This document shows positions 18,853 to 20,721 of a DNA stretch of 20,721 nt, piece after piece; positions within the stretch are counted from its first letter, which is position 1, and every line of letters begins with the position of its first letter. A program made the position numbers and the translations under genes. The stretch comes from a virus. The notes under the pieces are model-generated. The model did no database searches. It was not told the DNA's origin and saw nothing but the letters and a program-made list of their open reading frames with translations. The DNA is taken from positions 1 to 20,721 of the IMG/VR virus record IMGVR_UViG_3300033571_016671, one strand, 5' to 3'.

Positions 18853-20721
18853 TTAGGGCATTGCTGCACTATACTGTACAGCAAGAACTTGACCATAAGT
18901 AATACCACCACCCCCACCACCTGCAGGCACTGCCCAAGTACCGTCAGCTCTTAAAAAGTTTGTAGTGCCGCCACCCGATAAGGGCGTAAGTCCTTTCAAG
19001 GTAGATGAAAATGTATCTAATAATGCAGTTGCTTGAGTTCCTGTTAAATCTTCGGGTGAGCCAGTACCTGCTGTTGTTCTACCTTTAAAAGTTGCTGTCG
19101 AGACATCTGCAAGTTTTGAATTTGTTACAACACCCGCATCAATAGTCCAAACAGTACCACTTCCACTTACAGTGATATCTCCTTTATCACCGTCAGTAAC
19201 GCCACCAGTAGAAGGCGCTGCCCAAGTACCGTCAGCCCTTAAAAAGTTTGTGGTGCCGCCACCAGATAAAGGAGCAAGTCCTTTTAGGGTAGATGAAAAA
19301 GTGTTAAGTAATGCAGTTGCTTGCGTTGCTGTTAAGTCTTCAGGCGCTCCAGTACCAGCTGTTGTTCTTCCTTTGAAAGTTGCCGTAGCAACTTGAGACA
19401 ACATTGTATTAGTAACGGTTGCAGAATCACCAGTAGTTATGACTGTTCCTGCTGTATCCGGAAGAGTTAACGTGCGGTTAGCAGTTAAAGTTGTAGGCGT
19501 AAGAGTTACTGCAAACGAACTGGCGCCCCCTGCGCGACCGTTAAGAATAATGCCATCTTGTGTGGCAGTTTGTCTAAATGTTTGACCCGTGGCATTAATA
19601 AATGTATTGGCAGCAGTGGTTGTAACCATGGTGCCAGCGACCAGCGTAGTGTCGCCATCTGCCAAAGTAAGAGTACGGCTAGCGGTAAGTGTTGTTGGAG
19701 TAATGGTAACAGCACGAGTGCTAGTACCGCCTGCACGACCTGCTAGAACAACAGCATCCTGGGTGGCCGCTGCTTCTGCTCGTACTGAGTTGGCAGCCCG
19801 GAAGGTCTGCGCAGCTGTAAATGTCTGCGCCGTACCAATAGTGGCAACAGTATCCGTAACGTTGGGAAGAGTTAATGTTGTACTGGAAGAAAGTGTTGCG
19901 GGAGTAAGAGTAATTGCTAAAGATGTGCTGCCACCAGCGCGGCCCGCTAATATGATTGCGTCTTGAGTTGCTGCTGCTTCCACCCTTACTGAGTTGGCAG
20001 CTCTGAAGGTTTGTGCTGCCGTAAATGTATTACTTGCGCTAGTTGTAACCATGGTGCCAGTGACCAGCGTAGTGTCGCCATCTGCCAACGTAAGGGTACG
20101 GTTGGCACTTAAAGTTGTAGGCGTAATGGTTACAGCCAGAGATGTGGTGCCACCAGCACGACCCGCTAATACGACAGCATCCTGGGTGGCTGCTGCTTCA
20201 GATCGAATAGCGTTAGCAACACGAAATGTTTGTGCGGCAGTAAATGTCTGCGCCGTACCAAGTACTGCTACCGTTCCCGCAACTAATGTTGTGTTGCCAT
20301 CTGCAAGGGTTAAGGTCCTATCTGCACTTAGTGTTGTTGGTGTAATTGTTACTTCAAAAGAACCAGTACCACCAGCGCGTCCTTGAAGAATAATACCGTC
20401 TTGAGTAGCGGCTGCCGTGGTACGAATAGAACCAATAACATCTAATGCATAAGCTGTTGCCGGGCTAGCACCAATTCCGACTTGTCCAGTTGATAGTACC
20501 CAAAGTCTGTTTGCATTGTTAGTGGCAACGCGTACATCATTGGCACCTAAACTACCAAGGGCAAGCGTACCGCCAGCTGAATATAAGTAAGTGCCATCAA
20601 TATCTCCAAAGGCGCCACCACCTGTAAAGGCACTGGAATTAATACCAAAATCACCATAAATTGTTGTGCCACCAACTCGATCATTATTGACAATAAAATC
20701 AGCAGACGCAGAAACACCAGC
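18853..20721 (-). CDS. Long tail fibre, start outside the window (622 residues seen)
   Basis: The minus-strand frame is open from base 20721 to the stop at 18853. The visible part starts inside a fibre shaft (VGIGASPATAYALDVIG) and runs into five repeats of about 68-73 residues, each with an AATQDxxxLxGRAGG core and an RTLTLADGDTTLV-type end. Then come two copies of a domain with ATFKGRTTAGTG and GGGTTNFLRADGTW. A short Gly-rich C-terminus ends QVLAVQYSAAMP. The repeats suggest a long, recombination-prone trimeric shaft. There is no chaperone domain, so assembly probably relies on a downstream product. The apparent Met at 20088 is an internal TTG (Leu codon) and not the start. Confidence 0.88.
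   Translation of the reverse strand, partial: AGVSASADFIVNNDRVGGTTIYGDFGINSSAFTGGGAFGDIDGTYLYSAGGTLALGSLGANDVRVATNNANRLWVLSTGQVGIGASPATAYALDVIGSIRTTAAATQDGIILQGRAGGTGSFEVTITPTTLSADRTLTLADGNTTLVAGTVAVLGTAQTFTAAQTFRVANAIRSEAAATQDAVVLAGRAGGTTSLAVTITPTTLSANRTLTLADGDTTLVTGTMVTTSASNTFTAAQTFRAANSVRVEAAATQDAIILAGRAGGSTSLAITLTPATLSSSTTLTLPNVTDTVATIGTAQTFTAAQTFRAANSVRAEAAATQDAVVLAGRAGGTSTRAVTITPTTLTASRTLTLADGDTTLVAGTMVTTTAANTFINATGQTFRQTATQDGIILNGRAGGASSFAVTLTPTTLTANRTLTLPDTAGTVITTGDSATVTNTMLSQVATATFKGRTTAGTGAPEDLTATQATALLNTFSSTLKGLAPLSGGGTTNFLRADGTWAAPSTGGVTDGDKGDITVSGSGTVWTIDAGVVTNSKLADVSTATFKGRTTAGTGSPEDLTGTQATALLDTFSSTLKGLTPLSGGGTTNFLRADGTWAVPAGGGGGGITYGQVLAVQYSAAMP
18922..19398 (-). repeat. Duplicated 288-bp-spaced fibre domain
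   Basis: Two in-frame copies begin at 19398 and 19110, both reading ATFKGRTTAGTG...EDLT...TALL...FSSTLKGL...PLSGGGTTNFLRADGTW. About 60 residues are near identical, so this is a fairly recent duplication within the fibre. Confidence 0.85.
19400..20424 (-). repeat. Five tandem fibre-shaft repeats
   Basis: In-frame repeat starts at 20424, 20205, 19986, 19782 and 19575 give units of 219, 219, 204, 207 and 176 bases. Each begins near an R-x-x-A-A-T-Q-D phrase. Units 2 and 4 end in almost the same sequence (LADGDTTLV-GTMVTT), consistent with duplication and drift. Confidence 0.85.

Noticed and set aside
19589-20386. Two long plus-strand frames antisense to the right-edge fibre
   Set aside because: They repeat in step with the fibre units and are rich in Val/Ala/Pro only because they are the complement of Thr/Ala/Gly codons.
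1-20721. Diversity-generating retroelement acting on the fibres
   Set aside because: Repeated fibre segments raised the idea, but there is no reverse transcriptase gene and no template/variable pair with adenine-specific differences in this window.

Overview
The window is a piece of a tailed-phage genome, most likely a T4-like cyanomyophage or a close relative infecting a phycobilisome-containing cyanobacterium. This rests on protein families I recognise, not on a search. They include several long, modular tail-fibre proteins (one with an intramolecular S74 chaperone), a glycine-rich adhesin, a GH24 lysozyme, free-standing HNH endonucleases, a dCTP deaminase, a DUF3310 protein, a Dam-family-like protein, and small proteins that look like families typical of cyanophages (the DUF7936 type at 1054-1377, a 41-residue basic protein at 11340-11465). 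An NblA-like protein (10318-10620) points to a phycobilisome-bearing host. There are no tRNA genes, CRISPR arrays, integrase or transposase, and no gene-free stretch longer than about 140 bases.

Layout. The late or structural genes run on the minus strand. Reading that strand from the right edge: a tail fibre whose start lies outside the window (18853-20721), a small beta-type protein, a glycine-rich adhesin, and a glycosyltransferase-methyltransferase fusion that ends at a bidirectional terminator (15762-15792). Next come an HNH endonuclease, a 927-residue putative virion protein with internal repeats, a small Cys/His-rich protein, a second HNH endonuclease, a 41-residue basic protein, the lysozyme with a perfect hairpin abutting its start codon, and the NblA-like gene. 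Further left on the same strand are a 145-residue hydrophilic protein, a small membrane protein, a repeat-rich fibre, a small beta protein, the S74 fibre, a second membrane-anchored protein, a DUF218/YdcF-like protein, two small cyanophage-type proteins, and a further fibre cut by the left edge.

Three plus-strand islands interrupt this. One (6509-9191) looks like an operon: a helix-turn-helix protein, two unknowns, a Dam-like protein with a changed catalytic motif, dCTP deaminase and a 65-residue unknown, several of them translationally coupled. The second (9666-10321) holds two genes overlapping out of frame by 226 bases, the downstream one encoding a DUF3310 protein. The third (15536-15745) is a single small helix-turn-helix gene with its own promoter and terminator.

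How the genes may work together (inference). The fibres, small beta proteins and glycine-rich adhesin would form host-recognition structures. The GT-MTase fusion could decorate virion or host surface glycans. The lysozyme, possibly under RNA-structure control, would serve lysis. The NblA-like protein could dismantle the host antenna. The plus-strand cassette would act on nucleotide pools, DNA and regulation.
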